Assembly: GCA_031551485.1 (NCBI GenBank)
Contig: JAVBNO010000008.1
Coordinates: forward strand, 1-55,873
Reading direction: 5' to 3'
Origin: JAVBNO01 sp031551485
GTDB lineage: Bacteria > Bacillota > Clostridia > Oscillospirales > Ruminococcaceae
Length of the DNA: 55,873 nt
The notes below the pieces were generated by a model. That model did not search any database and was not told where the DNA came from. It saw only the letters and a list, made by a program, of their open reading frames with translations. The position numbers and the translations under genes were made by a program. Below, in pieces: positions 33,598 to 43,624 of this stretch. Position 1 is the stretch's first letter; every line of letters begins with the position of its first letter.

Positions 33598-33630
33598 GCA
33601 AGGCCAACTTCCAGGCTTTGCCTCTTTTTT
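33598..33630 (+). terminator. Terminator after the amide hydrolase gene
   Basis: GGCAAGGCC pairs with GGCTTTGCC (one G-U), followed by CTTTTTT. Confidence 0.85.
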
Positions 33631-33756
33631 GTATCAATTGGACAAGGCACTTTCATAGAATCATTTTGCAAAGAGGTTGTTGTTGAGGATAGGTAGAATC
33701 CAGAGAGGAAAAATGGTATAATAAAAATACTTTTTGAAATATGGAAAGAGAGAAAG

Positions 33757-34176
33757 ATGATGAAAAGCTACCGTAAGGAGCTGGTGTTCCACGCCAAAAG
33801 CAGGCGGGCTTTTTTCAATATTACCGGGGAAATCGAGCGATGCCTTTTGGAAAGCGGCATCCGCGAAGGGCTTGTGCTGGTCAACGCCATGAATATTACA
33901 GCCAGTGTCTTTATCAACGACGATGAAGGCGGGTTGCACCAGGACTTCGAGGCCTGGCTTGAAAGTTTGGCGCCGGAAAAACCCTACAGCCGCTATCATC
34001 ACAACGGATATGAGGACAACGCCGATGCCCATTTAAAGCGCACCATCATGGGGCGAGAAGTTGTGGTGGCGGTGACCAACGGAAAACTGGATTTTGGCAC
34101 ATGGGAACAGATTTTTTATGGTGAGTTCGACGGCATGCGGGACAAACGGGTGCTTGTCAAAATTATTGGGGAATAA
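33757..34176 (+). CDS. YjbQ family protein (secondary thiamine-phosphate synthase type)
   Basis: 139 residues, single compact domain. Family pattern: VLVNAMNITASVFINDDEGGLHQDF (in parts, MNITASVFINDDE), YHHNGYEDNADAHLKRTIMG and GTWEQIFYGEFDG. Members form trimers and can weakly replace thiamine-phosphate synthase in E. coli; their true role is uncertain. Two ATG codons are adjacent at the start; a TATAAT at 33718-33723 may be the -10 box, with no good -35. It is followed 15 bp later by corA and probably shares its mRNA. Confidence 0.9.
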   Translation: MMKSYRKELVFHAKSRRAFFNITGEIERCLLESGIREGLVLVNAMNITASVFINDDEGGLHQDFEAWLESLAPEKPYSRYHHNGYEDNADAHLKRTIMGREVVVAVTNGKLDFGTWEQIFYGEFDGMRDKRVLVKIIGE

Positions 34177-34191
34177 GTGAGGCGCAGCTTT

Positions 34192-35142
34192 ATGAAAATA
34201 TTTGATTTGGTGACCACGCGGGAGATAGAGAACCAGTTGGACTGGTACCAGGCCAAAGGCCAATATTTCATTTTTTGCGATGCCAGTGAGGTAACAACGC
34301 TCCAGCAGATGTTTTTATTTGACGACAGCACCATTATGGATTGCATGACGGTGGATGAAAATGTCCGCTTTGAAAGTTTTGCCCAGTACGATTTTATCAG
34401 TTTGATCCACCTAAGCATGCAAAATGGAAATCTGATCAACAACGAAGTCAATGTCTATATTGGACCCAACTATCTGGTGCTGATTCCACCGGCGGATCCG
34501 GCGGCGGCGGCGGCGTATGAGGCCCTTTGCCGCGGCATTATCAGCGGCGAAAAGCGCAGTGAATATTTGTCGGAGCAGGTGCTCAACATACTGTACTACA
34601 AAATTTTTGACAAGCTGATTACCGATTTGTTTTTTATGTTGGAAGCCGTGGAGGATCAGGTGCAGGCAGTGGAAAGCCTGATCATCACCAAAGCGGAAAA
34701 AAGTCACTTTGGCGCAATCGCCCGGCTTAAAGAAATGACAGGCCGCATTAAAAAAATGTTTCGTCCCCTTTTATATGTAGGGGACCAATTTGTCGTGAAT
34801 GAAAATGGGTTAATTCCGCAGGAAATGATGCGGTATTTTAAGCATATTGACATTCGGCTCAATAAGCTTTATGATTTTGCGGCCAATTTGGGCGATATGA
34901 CCGATCAACTCATTTATCTGTTTGACAGCAAAATTGCCAGCCAGACCAACGAGATTGTCACCAGACTTACGATCTTGACATTGTTTTTTTCACCCCTTAC
35001 GGTGATCACAGGTATTTACGGTATGAATTTTATTTTCATGCCTGAGCTCAAGTGGTATTTTGGATACCCACTGGCTATTTTGCTGATGGCGGGGGTGACA
35101 GGTTTTATTTATTTTGTGCTAAAGAAGAAAAAATGGATGTAG
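34192..35142 (+). CDS. CorA family magnesium/divalent cation channel
   Basis: 316 residues. A long cytosolic N-terminal domain (1 to about 250) with a helical stalk is followed by two C-terminal transmembrane helices with the pore motif YGMNFIFMPELKW (GMN). This matches a pentameric CorA channel. ATG 34192 follows GTGAGGCG; an in-frame GTG at 34177 directly abuts the yjbQ stop and is less likely. A strong terminator follows at 35239. Confidence 0.93.
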   Translation: MKIFDLVTTREIENQLDWYQAKGQYFIFCDASEVTTLQQMFLFDDSTIMDCMTVDENVRFESFAQYDFISLIHLSMQNGNLINNEVNVYIGPNYLVLIPPADPAAAAAYEALCRGIISGEKRSEYLSEQVLNILYYKIFDKLITDLFFMLEAVEDQVQAVESLIITKAEKSHFGAIARLKEMTGRIKKMFRPLLYVGDQFVVNENGLIPQEMMRYFKHIDIRLNKLYDFAANLGDMTDQLIYLFDSKIASQTNEIVTRLTILTLFFSPLTVITGIYGMNFIFMPELKWYFGYPLAILLMAGVTGFIYFVLKKKKWM

Positions 35143-35238
35143 CCGTCCGTGGGCAGAATAATGAGATGCCATCCCCAAGCAGCGCCAGATGGCTTGTTCG
35201 TTTTTCAGATGCGGCTACCTGGTTTCCATGTCATATGA

Positions 35239-35280
35239 ACCCTGTGCTGTAGAATGTAAACTACAACACAGGGTGTTTTT
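35239..35280 (+). terminator. Terminator after corA
   Basis: ACCCTGTGCTGTAG pairs with CTACAACACAGGGT (one mismatch) around an eight-base loop, followed by GTTTTT. Apart from this hairpin, the 560-bp gap 35143-35702 is AT-rich and shows no gene. A weak TTGCAA-N19-TAGAAT pair at 35526-35556 is the best promoter candidate I see for the giant gene. Confidence 0.9.
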
Positions 35281-35702
35281 CTTGTGCCTGCTTTGGGCGG
35301 GATCGCATACTGATGGATATCCTTGTCTATTGGATACGCGATATGGTCAATTTAATGGGGTGATTTGTTGCCAACCAATTGGCGTAGCCATGCAGGCCAA
35401 TGGGTATTGGGCAGAAAAGTGAAAACGAGGACAGAGAAAATGCGAAAAAGTGCATAAAAGCTAGATTGTTTCATTGGAAATAATTACTAAATTCGTGGCT
35501 GATAAGGCATATCATCAAGGTTATTGTTGCAAAAGGTAATCTTTCCATGGTAGAATTTTATCGTGGGATAATATTTTTACATGGTGCGATCTGTATGATC
35601 TTACAGTATGGCAATGTTGGAAAATCGATTTATTGTTTAGCAGAAATCAAGCTCGATAAGCTGTAAAAAACAAAGGTGTTGACAATCGGAGGAGGAAACA
35701 AA

Positions 35703-38700
35703 ATGTCCAAATCTCGTCTGCTTCAATCATTTTTAGCTATCATTTTAGTATTTGCTGTTGTCTTGACCATTTGCCCGGCGCATGTGGTCGCTTTTGCCGA
35801 AGGAATGCCCATTGAGACAATCTCCGGCACAACCGGCGGCGAGAAGACTACATCCGGCAGTGACCCCCAGGAGGCTTGGCCGGATGACTCGGGTTTCGAG
35901 GACACCGCAACAGACGGTGAAGGTTTGTCGTCGCAAGGCACGCGCGAAGATTTTTCTCAGATTTACATGTCGGCAGATGCTGACGGCAGCCAGCAAATTC
36001 CGCCTCAATTTGACCAATCTCCTTTGTGGGATGGGAAAACGCCGCTTAATTTGCGACGCGGCAATATGCTGCAAAGTATCGTCGCCCCGCCGGCGCTGAA
36101 TTCCATCAGAACCTTTTATATCGCAAATGAGAAAGGTAATCTGAATGGCGGAACTTTGGGTATGTTTTCGGAACGGAATTGCGAATTATTGGCAATTGGC
36201 ACAAACTGTCTTGTCTATGCCGATAAAGAAGCGAACCGGTATAAGTACAGCAAAGCGCAACTGACATCTTATGCGCAAGCGCTTGTTGCAGAGTATGATA
36301 AACCCAATGGCATTCATCAATTGATCACAGAAACCTTTGGCGATTTTTATGACAGGGATAATAATGGCGGCCAGATTATCTTGCTGACCGACATTGACGA
36401 TGACGGAGAAACGGCGACTTCCTATGTGGGAGGCTTCTTTTACGGCCTCGACTTTTTGACAAGAAACAGTACATATAAATACAGTAACGAGGCGGATATT
36501 CTTTACATGGATATCGGCACATTGGGCGGATGGAAACATCTGTCCACCAGTATACAGCAGTTTTACAATACGATGGCTCATGAGCTGCAGCACCTTGCCA
36601 ACTATTCCGCCTATTATAGGACGGCAAGCTCCAATAATCGTCTGGATGAGGTCTGGCTCAATGAAGGACTTTCTGTATTGGCGGAATATTTATATGGCGG
36701 CCATCTTGAGAATTATAAGGTCGCAAGGGCAATGGTCAGTGATTTTTACAATTATGTGGGCTTTTTTCCCACTGATTCACAATGGCATAGCAGCGGGGCC
36801 AAAGTTTTTTCCCATTATGGTGCCGCCGGATTGGCGATGATAAGCTATGTCATGGGTGGCGGTGATCCGGCTGCGTTATTAAATGATTACAGCAGGCGGG
36901 GTAACAGTATGGCTAAGGTGGCGGCCCATTACCCGCCCAGCTCGGACTTTAATCAATTCTTTAAAGACACCATGCTGCGTGTCTATGTCAACTCCGGCGC
37001 TTATTCCATGGAGAAGTCATCCTCCAACGTCAGGACATGGCAGGATTTGTACGCCGCCGCCAATCAGATTTTTGCGGATTCTTTGCCCGCATCCCCTGGA
37101 GTGGCCAATTATAATTTTGGTACCTGGGGTGGCAAATATCGTGCCGATATGTATTCTTTCCTGACGGCAGCCGGCAGCGGCGCCAAAGTATCCATCAGTA
37201 ACGGTGGGGCAGGGACTTATTATATTATTGTGCCCGACGGTGTGGCACCGATTACCGAGTCTGCTTATGCGGCTGCTCCCAAAAAATTGTATGCGACACT
37301 TACCAACGGCCAGTCCGCCACATTTTTTCCCGATTCCAGAACATATTTTACCGTGGTGTGCGTGGCAACCTCCACCGCCGTATCGACAACCAGCAGCCCG
37401 ATGCCAGCCACTGTGAGAATTGAAAGTATATCCGCCCCGTTGGTGCCGGAGTTTACAATTTCGTCTCCGACAATTTCCCAAAACGACAGTGTTACAGGGG
37501 AAATCATATTAAGCAATCCCTATGCAGTGCCATTTTATGGTGTGGCAGGGGGTGGCGCCTATACACCGCGTGTCACCTTTACGCTGCCTGCGGGTGTTAC
37601 CATTGTTCCCGGCAGCGCGACAGGCTTGTTAGCCGGCGGGTGGGAAAAGGTTGCGGAAAATATCTACGATTACAAGGGAGATATAACCGAAAGAGATGCC
37701 ACCATTCCGCTTGGCCTTCAATTTTTAGGCTCTACAGCCGGGACGAAGACAATTACGGCTACAATGACAGCGCCGGCCAGCGCCGGCGGCAACCAGGCCA
37801 GTTTAGCCTCGTTCACTGTCCAAAAGGTTAATTTGGCGCCCGTCTTGACGTTGATAGGCGCCAATACGATCGAAAACAATACAACCACGACATTCACATT
37901 ACATCTTAATAATACATCCGATCAGGAATATATTCCCGGCATCAGCAAGCCGGTCGTTGCGCTGACGTTGCCCGCAGGTGTTCAAATTGTTTCGGGGGCC
38001 GGCAACGGCTGGACCGGGAATTCCACCAACCTGATCTGGACCTATGGTGGAGCCAGCGCCAGCAATATTACGGCAGGTGGGGCGTCTGTCTCGACCGTCC
38101 TTACGGTGAAAGGCACCACCCTTGGTATCAAGACGCTGGTGAGCCGGCTCACCTTTGCCGACGATGGCAATCTGGCGGACAATGTAACGACATCTGTCCC
38201 AGTAACGGTCGATTCCTTTGACTTAAAACCGGTCGTCACTCCGCCGGTATCAGAAGTAAAAGTCCTCGCGCCCACCACTTACACAGTTCAGTTGGAAAAT
38301 GTGGGCATCTATGCATATCCTGCCCCGGTTTCGGAAGCGACACGGGCGCGAATGTCGCTTGTGTTGCCGGCGGGCGCCAAAGTAGATACAAGCAATATAC
38401 CTGCCAACTGGCGGCCGTATCCTGAAGCAAGCTACATTCCAGGAACGGTGGGATATGATGCCAAGCTTGCGGCTTGTAAAATCTGGTCCTACAACGCCAG
38501 TATTGGTGTCGCGGCAACTACGCCACCGCTTATGATTCAGCACACGCCGATTTCGGTGGCGGCAGTTGGAACAACAGCCACGGTGACTGTTGCCTATCCT
38601 GAGCGCGTAACCACAAACAACAGGGCTTCCATGGCGTTTGACGCCAAATCCTTTGACATCGATACCAGTATTCGGGGCAGCGGTTCCATTGCCACCGGTG

Positions 38701-41700
38701 TGCCGTCTACTTATAAAGTAAGCATATCCAACATTGGCCCGGTGGAATTGCCGGCACAGGCCATTGAAGCCTACAGGCCGCGTGTTACCATGGTGCTGCC
38801 GGCTGGCGCTACCATTCATTTACCTGCGACCTTCGCCAACGGATGGGTGCCTTATCCTGCCAAAACCTATGCTGCGATGATGACACTTTACGGTACTGAC
38901 CCCGGCAATGTGGTCAACAATGCAAAATTGGCAGCCTGTAGAACCTGGACTTTTATCGGTGGTCTGGAGCCAGTTAGTGCCGGATCCGTGGCCGCATACA
39001 AGGATATTATTGTCGAATATACCCCGGCGGCACAAGGAACACAGACCATGACGGCGACCGCAGTCGCCTATGGCGAGAAATATACCTATACCAATAGAGC
39101 TTCGTTAGCAATTGCCACCAAAGGCCCCAGCCTGTACCTTGTGAGCGATCCGGGGGCACAATATACGGTTGGCCAGCCGATTCCCCTTGGTGTTTCCGGG
39201 CCTACCCATGTAGTGGAGTACACCGTTATGAATGCAGGGCCTGGCGTGGTTCAGGCGCTGCCGGCGTTGGTGATTCCCCCCAACGCGACGGCGGCACAGG
39301 AGCTTTCTTTGCGGGCCGCCGCCTCCAGGAACGCGGTGAAAGTGACCTTTAGGCTGCCCCCTGGCGCAAAGGTCGACGCCCAGGATGCGTTAAGTCATGG
39401 CTGGGAGCGCGCCGATGCTTACGGCAATGTGTGGTATTATACCGGAGCTGTTCCTGGTGTCAACAATGCCGTTCGAACACCTGAGTACGTTGGCACGCTA
39501 AAGGTTATTATGGATCCGTCCACCGGTGCGGGCGGCAGTTTGCCCTCCAATGTTTATTCGGTGACCGCTACCGTTTCCTGTGCTTCTGACAGGACTGTTG
39601 ACCTGCGGAAAACGAATAGTACTCTCTATCTGGTCGGCAATAAGACCGATGTTCAAATTGTAGATATCTTGTCCCCCGATGCCCCCGTACAAGGCGCGAC
39701 TGTCAGACATAGCATTACCCTAAGAAACAACAGCGCAACCAGTGTCGGCGGCAATGTGGCGGAAGCCAGCAATCCAAGAATTACCCTGGCGACGTCGAGC
39801 GGGATTGTTGTCGATATTGCCCAGTCTATCGCCAACGGATGGGTGCCCTATCCAGCCAAAACATATGCTGTTATTATGGCTGCATACAACAATGATCCCA
39901 GCAATGCGGCCAATAATGCAAGACTGGAAGCGTGCAAGATTTGGACGCTGACGACCGCACTTGACTCTTCGTCTCTTCCTGGTGCTGTTTCTGCTCCGTT
40001 GGTGCTGAAACAGAAAGTGTTGGGCAAAGCGGCCACATCCATTACGGCAACGTTGGCAATGGCGGGTGATATGGTTGCCGCCAACAACAGGTATGTGAAA
40101 AGTGTTATACCAAATGGTTACAATATAGTGCCGTCCTTGCTTTCGGACGAACCTTTGGAATTTGGCAAGGAAAGCGCTGCAAGAGTAATATTGACGAACA
40201 AGAGCAACTATGCGCTCGAAATTGACAGTTTGACAATTCCCGATGCCAACAAACCGATTGTAACGCTGACATTGCCTGCCGGTACTGTTGTGGATGTTGA
40301 CAATGCCCTTCTGAACGGATGGAAGCCTTATCCCAGCGCAACATATGCTAAGGCACTTGCCGATCTCAATTACACCAATGCCTATGGAGTGAGGACGAAT
40401 TATAACGCAGTGGCTGCCTGTAAGTTATGGATGTATACGCAGGACATGGCAGCGAATGGCGATTCCGCCGCTTTGCCGCTTAAATATGTCGCCAAGACAG
40501 CGGCCAATGTGACAATGTATGCCAGACTAACCTTCGCTCCAAACACCAATCCTACTGCACTGCAAACCGCCACCAAAGTCTTTTCACTTGCTTATGATGC
40601 CGGTGTTGCACTCAAAACAGAGGGCATCGACCCTGTGCAAAATGCAAGGCCAGGTATCGCTTATCCTGCCGACGGTGAGTTTGTTTTGATCAGCGTGAAT
40701 GTACAGAATTTGACGACAGCGCTTGATCGGCTGGGCTCCCCCAAACTGCTGCCTGGCGGCGCGGGTGGCACGACGGTATCCATTGCGACGCCGGCATGTG
40801 TCTATGATTATGATTATGACCCGACCGTTTGGGATCGTGTAGCGCCGGCGAATCCGAATTTGGCGTCTAAAGCCGCGATTTTTGTCCTCAAGGACACGGG
40901 CGCTGCCAGCATCGGCACACCTGCGGCTGAGATCAAGCTCAAATTACTGACACCGGTTACTACATTGGCCGATTTGGGTTATAGTGTCAAAGTGACAGTG
41001 CCGGGCGATATTAAAGCTACCAATAACGCAGCGACAAGCTATATCCGCATTGACCCCACATCCAGGGTCGACATTGCTGCCGGATTCGTTGCCCCATATG
41101 ATTATAAGCGATATGAGACCAGTGACCTGGAATTTAAGCTGATCAACAACGCCAAGGTTAATTACACCTACGATTCCAGGACACCAATTACCATTCGCTT
41201 TACCGGGCCGGCCACAGGTGCGCTTGTTGATATTGCGACACTGAATGCGGGTGATCCCACTACGCCATGGGCAGGCAAGTGGCCTGTTTATACCTACAAG
41301 GGCAATTTGCCAGCCGGCGCTACGCTTGCGGTGCCAGTCCAGCTTGCAGCGATCACACCGGCTCCGCCTGCGATCACTATGACCATTACGGTGCCCGGCG
41401 ATACGAACGCCAAGAACAATGTGGTGGCCGCGGTTATTGGCCGCACACTGCAATACGATTTCTCGATCGCGTCGTCAAGAGTCTTGGAGGATGATCCCTA
41501 TGACTTTACAGTCGGCGCCGGCGGACAATTCGAACCGTTTAGCATTTCCCTTGAAAACATTGGCAGCGCTAAATTTGCTGCCAGCGATGTTGCGACCATA
41601 GGTATCAACATCCCTGCCAATGTGGAAATGTATTTGGCCGAGAAGCTTCCGGCAGGCTGGGTACGCACCAGTTCTAAGACATTCGTTTATTCCGGTGACA

Positions 41701-42095
41701 TTCAGGCAGGCGCAACCAATGATCCGCTCCAGTTCTTGGTGGGTGTGCGGCAACAATGTCCGTACGATGAATTCACCATTGTCATCACAGTGACCACCAA
41801 GAGCGGTGTCGTGAAAAACTTGACCCAAAACTTCAGGGTGAAGGTCGACTTTACCGCTGTAGTAGGAACACCGCAACTTACTTTGGAGCCGGGTACAGAC
41901 GCTGTGCCGATTGGTGCCGGTGATGCGCCGTTTGTCCTGCGCGACCCCGAGGATAAGGATGAGCCGGAGGAGACATCACAACCGGCCAGCCAGCCTGAGG
42001 GTGATAGTTCCACAGGCGGCAGTTCTTCCAGCAGCGAGCCTGCGGACACAGGTTCCTCCAGTACTGCGTCTTCCAGCAGCAGCGAGGCGCCATAA
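35703..42095 (+). CDS. Giant secreted M30-like metallopeptidase with beta-sandwich repeats
   Basis: 2130 residues. The signal peptide has a hydrophobic core at about 6-24 and a cleavage site after VVAFA (residue 32). An acidic propeptide-like stretch follows (to about 100), then a zinc peptidase domain with HELQH (293-297) and downstream Glu321 in WLNEGLS, the pattern of the M30 (hyicolysin) family. From about 580 to 2050 come roughly nine or ten beta-sandwich-like repeats of the DUF11/CARDB kind (motifs such as VTLTLPAGT..., LT..N...); four carry a 27-39-residue W-x-PYP insertion (see the repeat entry). The C-terminal 80 residues are disordered and Ser/Glu/Pro-rich. No LPXTG, SLH domain or membrane anchor is present, so it is probably released or held by its repeats. 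GGAGGAGG precedes ATG 35703; an in-frame ATG lies 27 bases upstream. Confidence 0.85.
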   Translation: MSKSRLLQSFLAIILVFAVVLTICPAHVVAFAEGMPIETISGTTGGEKTTSGSDPQEAWPDDSGFEDTATDGEGLSSQGTREDFSQIYMSADADGSQQIPPQFDQSPLWDGKTPLNLRRGNMLQSIVAPPALNSIRTFYIANEKGNLNGGTLGMFSERNCELLAIGTNCLVYADKEANRYKYSKAQLTSYAQALVAEYDKPNGIHQLITETFGDFYDRDNNGGQIILLTDIDDDGETATSYVGGFFYGLDFLTRNSTYKYSNEADILYMDIGTLGGWKHLSTSIQQFYNTMAHELQHLANYSAYYRTASSNNRLDEVWLNEGLSVLAEYLYGGHLENYKVARAMVSDFYNYVGFFPTDSQWHSSGAKVFSHYGAAGLAMISYVMGGGDPAALLNDYSRRGNSMAKVAAHYPPSSDFNQFFKDTMLRVYVNSGAYSMEKSSSNVRTWQDLYAAANQIFADSLPASPGVANYNFGTWGGKYRADMYSFLTAAGSGAKVSISNGGAGTYYIIVPDGVAPITESAYAAAPKKLYATLTNGQSATFFPDSRTYFTVVCVATSTAVSTTSSPMPATVRIESISAPLVPEFTISSPTISQNDSVTGEIILSNPYAVPFYGVAGGGAYTPRVTFTLPAGVTIVPGSATGLLAGGWEKVAENIYDYKGDITERDATIPLGLQFLGSTAGTKTITATMTAPASAGGNQASLASFTVQKVNLAPVLTLIGANTIENNTTTTFTLHLNNTSDQEYIPGISKPVVALTLPAGVQIVSGAGNGWTGNSTNLIWTYGGASASNITAGGASVSTVLTVKGTTLGIKTLVSRLTFADDGNLADNVTTSVPVTVDSFDLKPVVTPPVSEVKVLAPTTYTVQLENVGIYAYPAPVSEATRARMSLVLPAGAKVDTSNIPANWRPYPEASYIPGTVGYDAKLAACKIWSYNASIGVAATTPPLMIQHTPISVAAVGTTATVTVAYPERVTTNNRASMAFDAKSFDIDTSIRGSGSIATGVPSTYKVSISNIGPVELPAQAIEAYRPRVTMVLPAGATIHLPATFANGWVPYPAKTYAAMMTLYGTDPGNVVNNAKLAACRTWTFIGGLEPVSAGSVAAYKDIIVEYTPAAQGTQTMTATAVAYGEKYTYTNRASLAIATKGPSLYLVSDPGAQYTVGQPIPLGVSGPTHVVEYTVMNAGPGVVQALPALVIPPNATAAQELSLRAAASRNAVKVTFRLPPGAKVDAQDALSHGWERADAYGNVWYYTGAVPGVNNAVRTPEYVGTLKVIMDPSTGAGGSLPSNVYSVTATVSCASDRTVDLRKTNSTLYLVGNKTDVQIVDILSPDAPVQGATVRHSITLRNNSATSVGGNVAEASNPRITLATSSGIVVDIAQSIANGWVPYPAKTYAVIMAAYNNDPSNAANNARLEACKIWTLTTALDSSSLPGAVSAPLVLKQKVLGKAATSITATLAMAGDMVAANNRYVKSVIPNGYNIVPSLLSDEPLEFGKESAARVILTNKSNYALEIDSLTIPDANKPIVTLTLPAGTVVDVDNALLNGWKPYPSATYAKALADLNYTNAYGVRTNYNAVAACKLWMYTQDMAANGDSAALPLKYVAKTAANVTMYARLTFAPNTNPTALQTATKVFSLAYDAGVALKTEGIDPVQNARPGIAYPADGEFVLISVNVQNLTTALDRLGSPKLLPGGAGGTTVSIATPACVYDYDYDPTVWDRVAPANPNLASKAAIFVLKDTGAASIGTPAAEIKLKLLTPVTTLADLGYSVKVTVPGDIKATNNAATSYIRIDPTSRVDIAAGFVAPYDYKRYETSDLEFKLINNAKVNYTYDSRTPITIRFTGPATGALVDIATLNAGDPTTPWAGKWPVYTYKGNLPAGATLAVPVQLAAITPAPPAITMTITVPGDTNAKNNVVAAVIGRTLQYDFSIASSRVLEDDPYDFTVGAGGQFEPFSISLENIGSAKFAASDVATIGINIPANVEMYLAEKLPAGWVRTSSKTFVYSGDIQAGATNDPLQFLVGVRQQCPYDEFTIVITVTTKSGVVKNLTQNFRVKVDFTAVVGTPQLTLEPGTDAVPIGAGDAPFVLRDPEDKDEPEETSQPASQPEGDSSTGGSSSSSEPADTGSSSTASSSSSEAP
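38406..40430 (+). repeat. Four W-x-PYP / AAC-x-x-W insertion repeats in the giant protein
   Basis: Residues 902-928, 1046-1082, 1378-1414 and 1538-1576 each begin NW or NGW, then R/V/K, then PYP, and end with a (A/E)AC(K/R)-x-W block. Copies 2 and 3 are 37 residues each, start with identical NGWVPYPAKTYA and are nearly identical in DNA (start at 38838 and 39834), which points to a fairly recent internal duplication. Each has one conserved Cys (925, 1079, 1411, 1573). The other sandwich repeats have a short turn at the same place. Confidence 0.85.
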
Positions 42096-42133
42096 AGTAG
42101 GCAGCAAAATCCAATATTGGTTGATCTATTATG

Positions 42134-42172
42134 AAAACAGTCCCCTCGCTTTTGAAGCCGGGGGACTGTTTT
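42134..42172. terminator. Terminator after the giant gene
   Basis: AAAACAGTCCCC pairs with GGGGACTGTTTT around a 15-base loop. A/T runs on both sides allow termination in either direction. The remaining DNA to 42384 has only a possible TATAAT at 42320-42325. Confidence 0.92.
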
Positions 42173-42384
42173 ATGAATGCTTTCAGAAAGCGTAAGCGCC
42201 GGCCTTGTCGGCTAAGCTACAAATGGGATATGCACAATCAGACCTAAAGATGTGGGTACGCAATACTGATATATTGTAGAAACGATAGCGGTACACTGGC
42301 ATTTTGTTATTCTGTTTGCTATAATATGGTTAAGGTCCGGCGGATTAGACGGACGAACTGTATTGATATAGTGGAGGGCAATTC

Positions 42385-43341
42385 ATGTATGAAAATCTTT
42401 TATCGATAAGTGAACCGTGGTTACAATATGCCATACGAGTAAATTTTCTCAATGAAAGCAGAGAGGATTTACTTGACTTGAAAAATGAAGTGTTGAAAGA
42501 TAAAAAAATCCTATCGTATCTTAACGATATTACCAACTTCCACAATGCGATAGTTAGAAATCATAAAGACCCCGACTTATCAATAAACAAACTGTTATTC
42601 CTCCTTGATATTGGACTTGAAACGGATATACCCGAAATTGAAAGCGCAGTTAAGCAGATTATGATTCACAAAGACAAAAACGGAGTATATCAGTCCATGA
42701 CCAACATACCGCTGCATTACGGCGGAAAGGGCGAAGATGTTTTCGGCTGGTGCTTATGTGACGCACCTTTATTACTAATGGCATTACTAAAAGCCAAGGT
42801 TAATTATCAGCAACATATCAAGCAAGGCGTGGAACGCCTGTTAAGCCTATGCAGGGAACAAGGCTTTCCCTGTTCAGTATCAGAAGAACACGGAACATTT
42901 AGAGGCCCTGGGCGTAAAGACGACTGTTGCCCGTTTGCAACACTTATCATGTTGAAACTATTATCCGAGATTGACGAATATCGAAACAGCGATATTGTAA
43001 AAGGCGGGATAGAAGTTATCCTTTCGTTATGGGAAAACAGCCTTGAAAGGCATCCATATATGTTTTATATGGGTACGGACTTCCGCAAGCTAAAAGCCCC
43101 CGCCATGTGGTATGACATTGTGAGCGTTGCCGACTTTTTAAGCAAATTTGATTATGCGAAAACTGACCCGCGATTTTGCGAAATGGTTGACTTGATAAAA
43201 GGGAAACAGAATGCAGACGGCATGTTCATTCCCGAATCAGTCTACCAAAAATTCAAAGGTTGGGATTTTGGGCAAAAGAAAACGGTATCGCCTTATTTAT
43301 CGTTTTTATGTATTAGATTGTTAGGTCGGGTAAATGGTTGA
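42385..43341 (+). CDS. Alpha/alpha-toroid (terpene cyclase/prenyltransferase-like) protein, function unknown
   Basis: 318 residues, no signal peptide or membrane helix. Regularly spaced helix pairs and phrases such as GVYQSMTNIPLHYGGKGEDVF, GWCLCDAPLLLMALLKA, GFPCSVSEEHGTFRGPG, RKDDCCPFATL and KQNADGMFIPESVYQKFKGWDFGQKK look like the barrel of the squalene cyclase/prenyltransferase fold. The DCCP cysteines and several Trp/Gly turns recur in clostridial homologues I recall as hypothetical proteins; an active site is not evident. AT-rich compared with the core genes. GGAGGG precedes the ATG. Enzyme activity is not claimed. Confidence 0.7.
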   Translation: MYENLLSISEPWLQYAIRVNFLNESREDLLDLKNEVLKDKKILSYLNDITNFHNAIVRNHKDPDLSINKLLFLLDIGLETDIPEIESAVKQIMIHKDKNGVYQSMTNIPLHYGGKGEDVFGWCLCDAPLLLMALLKAKVNYQQHIKQGVERLLSLCREQGFPCSVSEEHGTFRGPGRKDDCCPFATLIMLKLLSEIDEYRNSDIVKGGIEVILSLWENSLERHPYMFYMGTDFRKLKAPAMWYDIVSVADFLSKFDYAKTDPRFCEMVDLIKGKQNADGMFIPESVYQKFKGWDFGQKKTVSPYLSFLCIRLLGRVNG

Positions 43342-43497
43342 TTTTATTAACAGTTGTTCACCCTTATTGCCTGTGACTGTATAAACATTCGCTTGTTTCA
43401 TCTTCTTAACCAACAGGGCTATCCTTTCTAGGCAATCAGGCCATATGCAATCCCCAGTAATCGTTAGCACTGTAGCCAAAACCATGGGTACGGGCAT
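43321..43497 (-). CDS. Possible small gene or gene remnant
   Basis: A 58-codon frame on the minus strand, overlapping the end of the toroid gene by 21 bp. It has protein-like sequence in its second half (LERIALLVKKMKQANVY, TVTGNKGEQLLIKS) and a GGGGG six bases before ATG. An internal ATG at 43483-43485 is an alternative start. No family is recognised. It may be the tail of a decayed gene or chance; the rest of 43498-43624 shows nothing else. Confidence 0.3.
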   Translation of the reverse strand: MPVPMVLATVLTITGDCIWPDCLERIALLVKKMKQANVYTVTGNKGEQLLIKSTIYPT

Positions 43498-43624
43498 GGC
43501 AAGCCCCCGGGGGTGTCGTCAGGTGGACCAGGCGTTCACTTTGTAACAAATGGTGATCAGATAGACAAAAGGCACAGCAGAAAGCTGGGTTTATGATATC
43601 AATATATAGAATAGGGGGATAAAA

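Noticed and set aside
35143..35702. c-di-GMP riboswitch ahead of the giant secreted protein gene
   Set aside because: Such genes are often controlled this way, but I could not find the GEMM core sequences in the leader.
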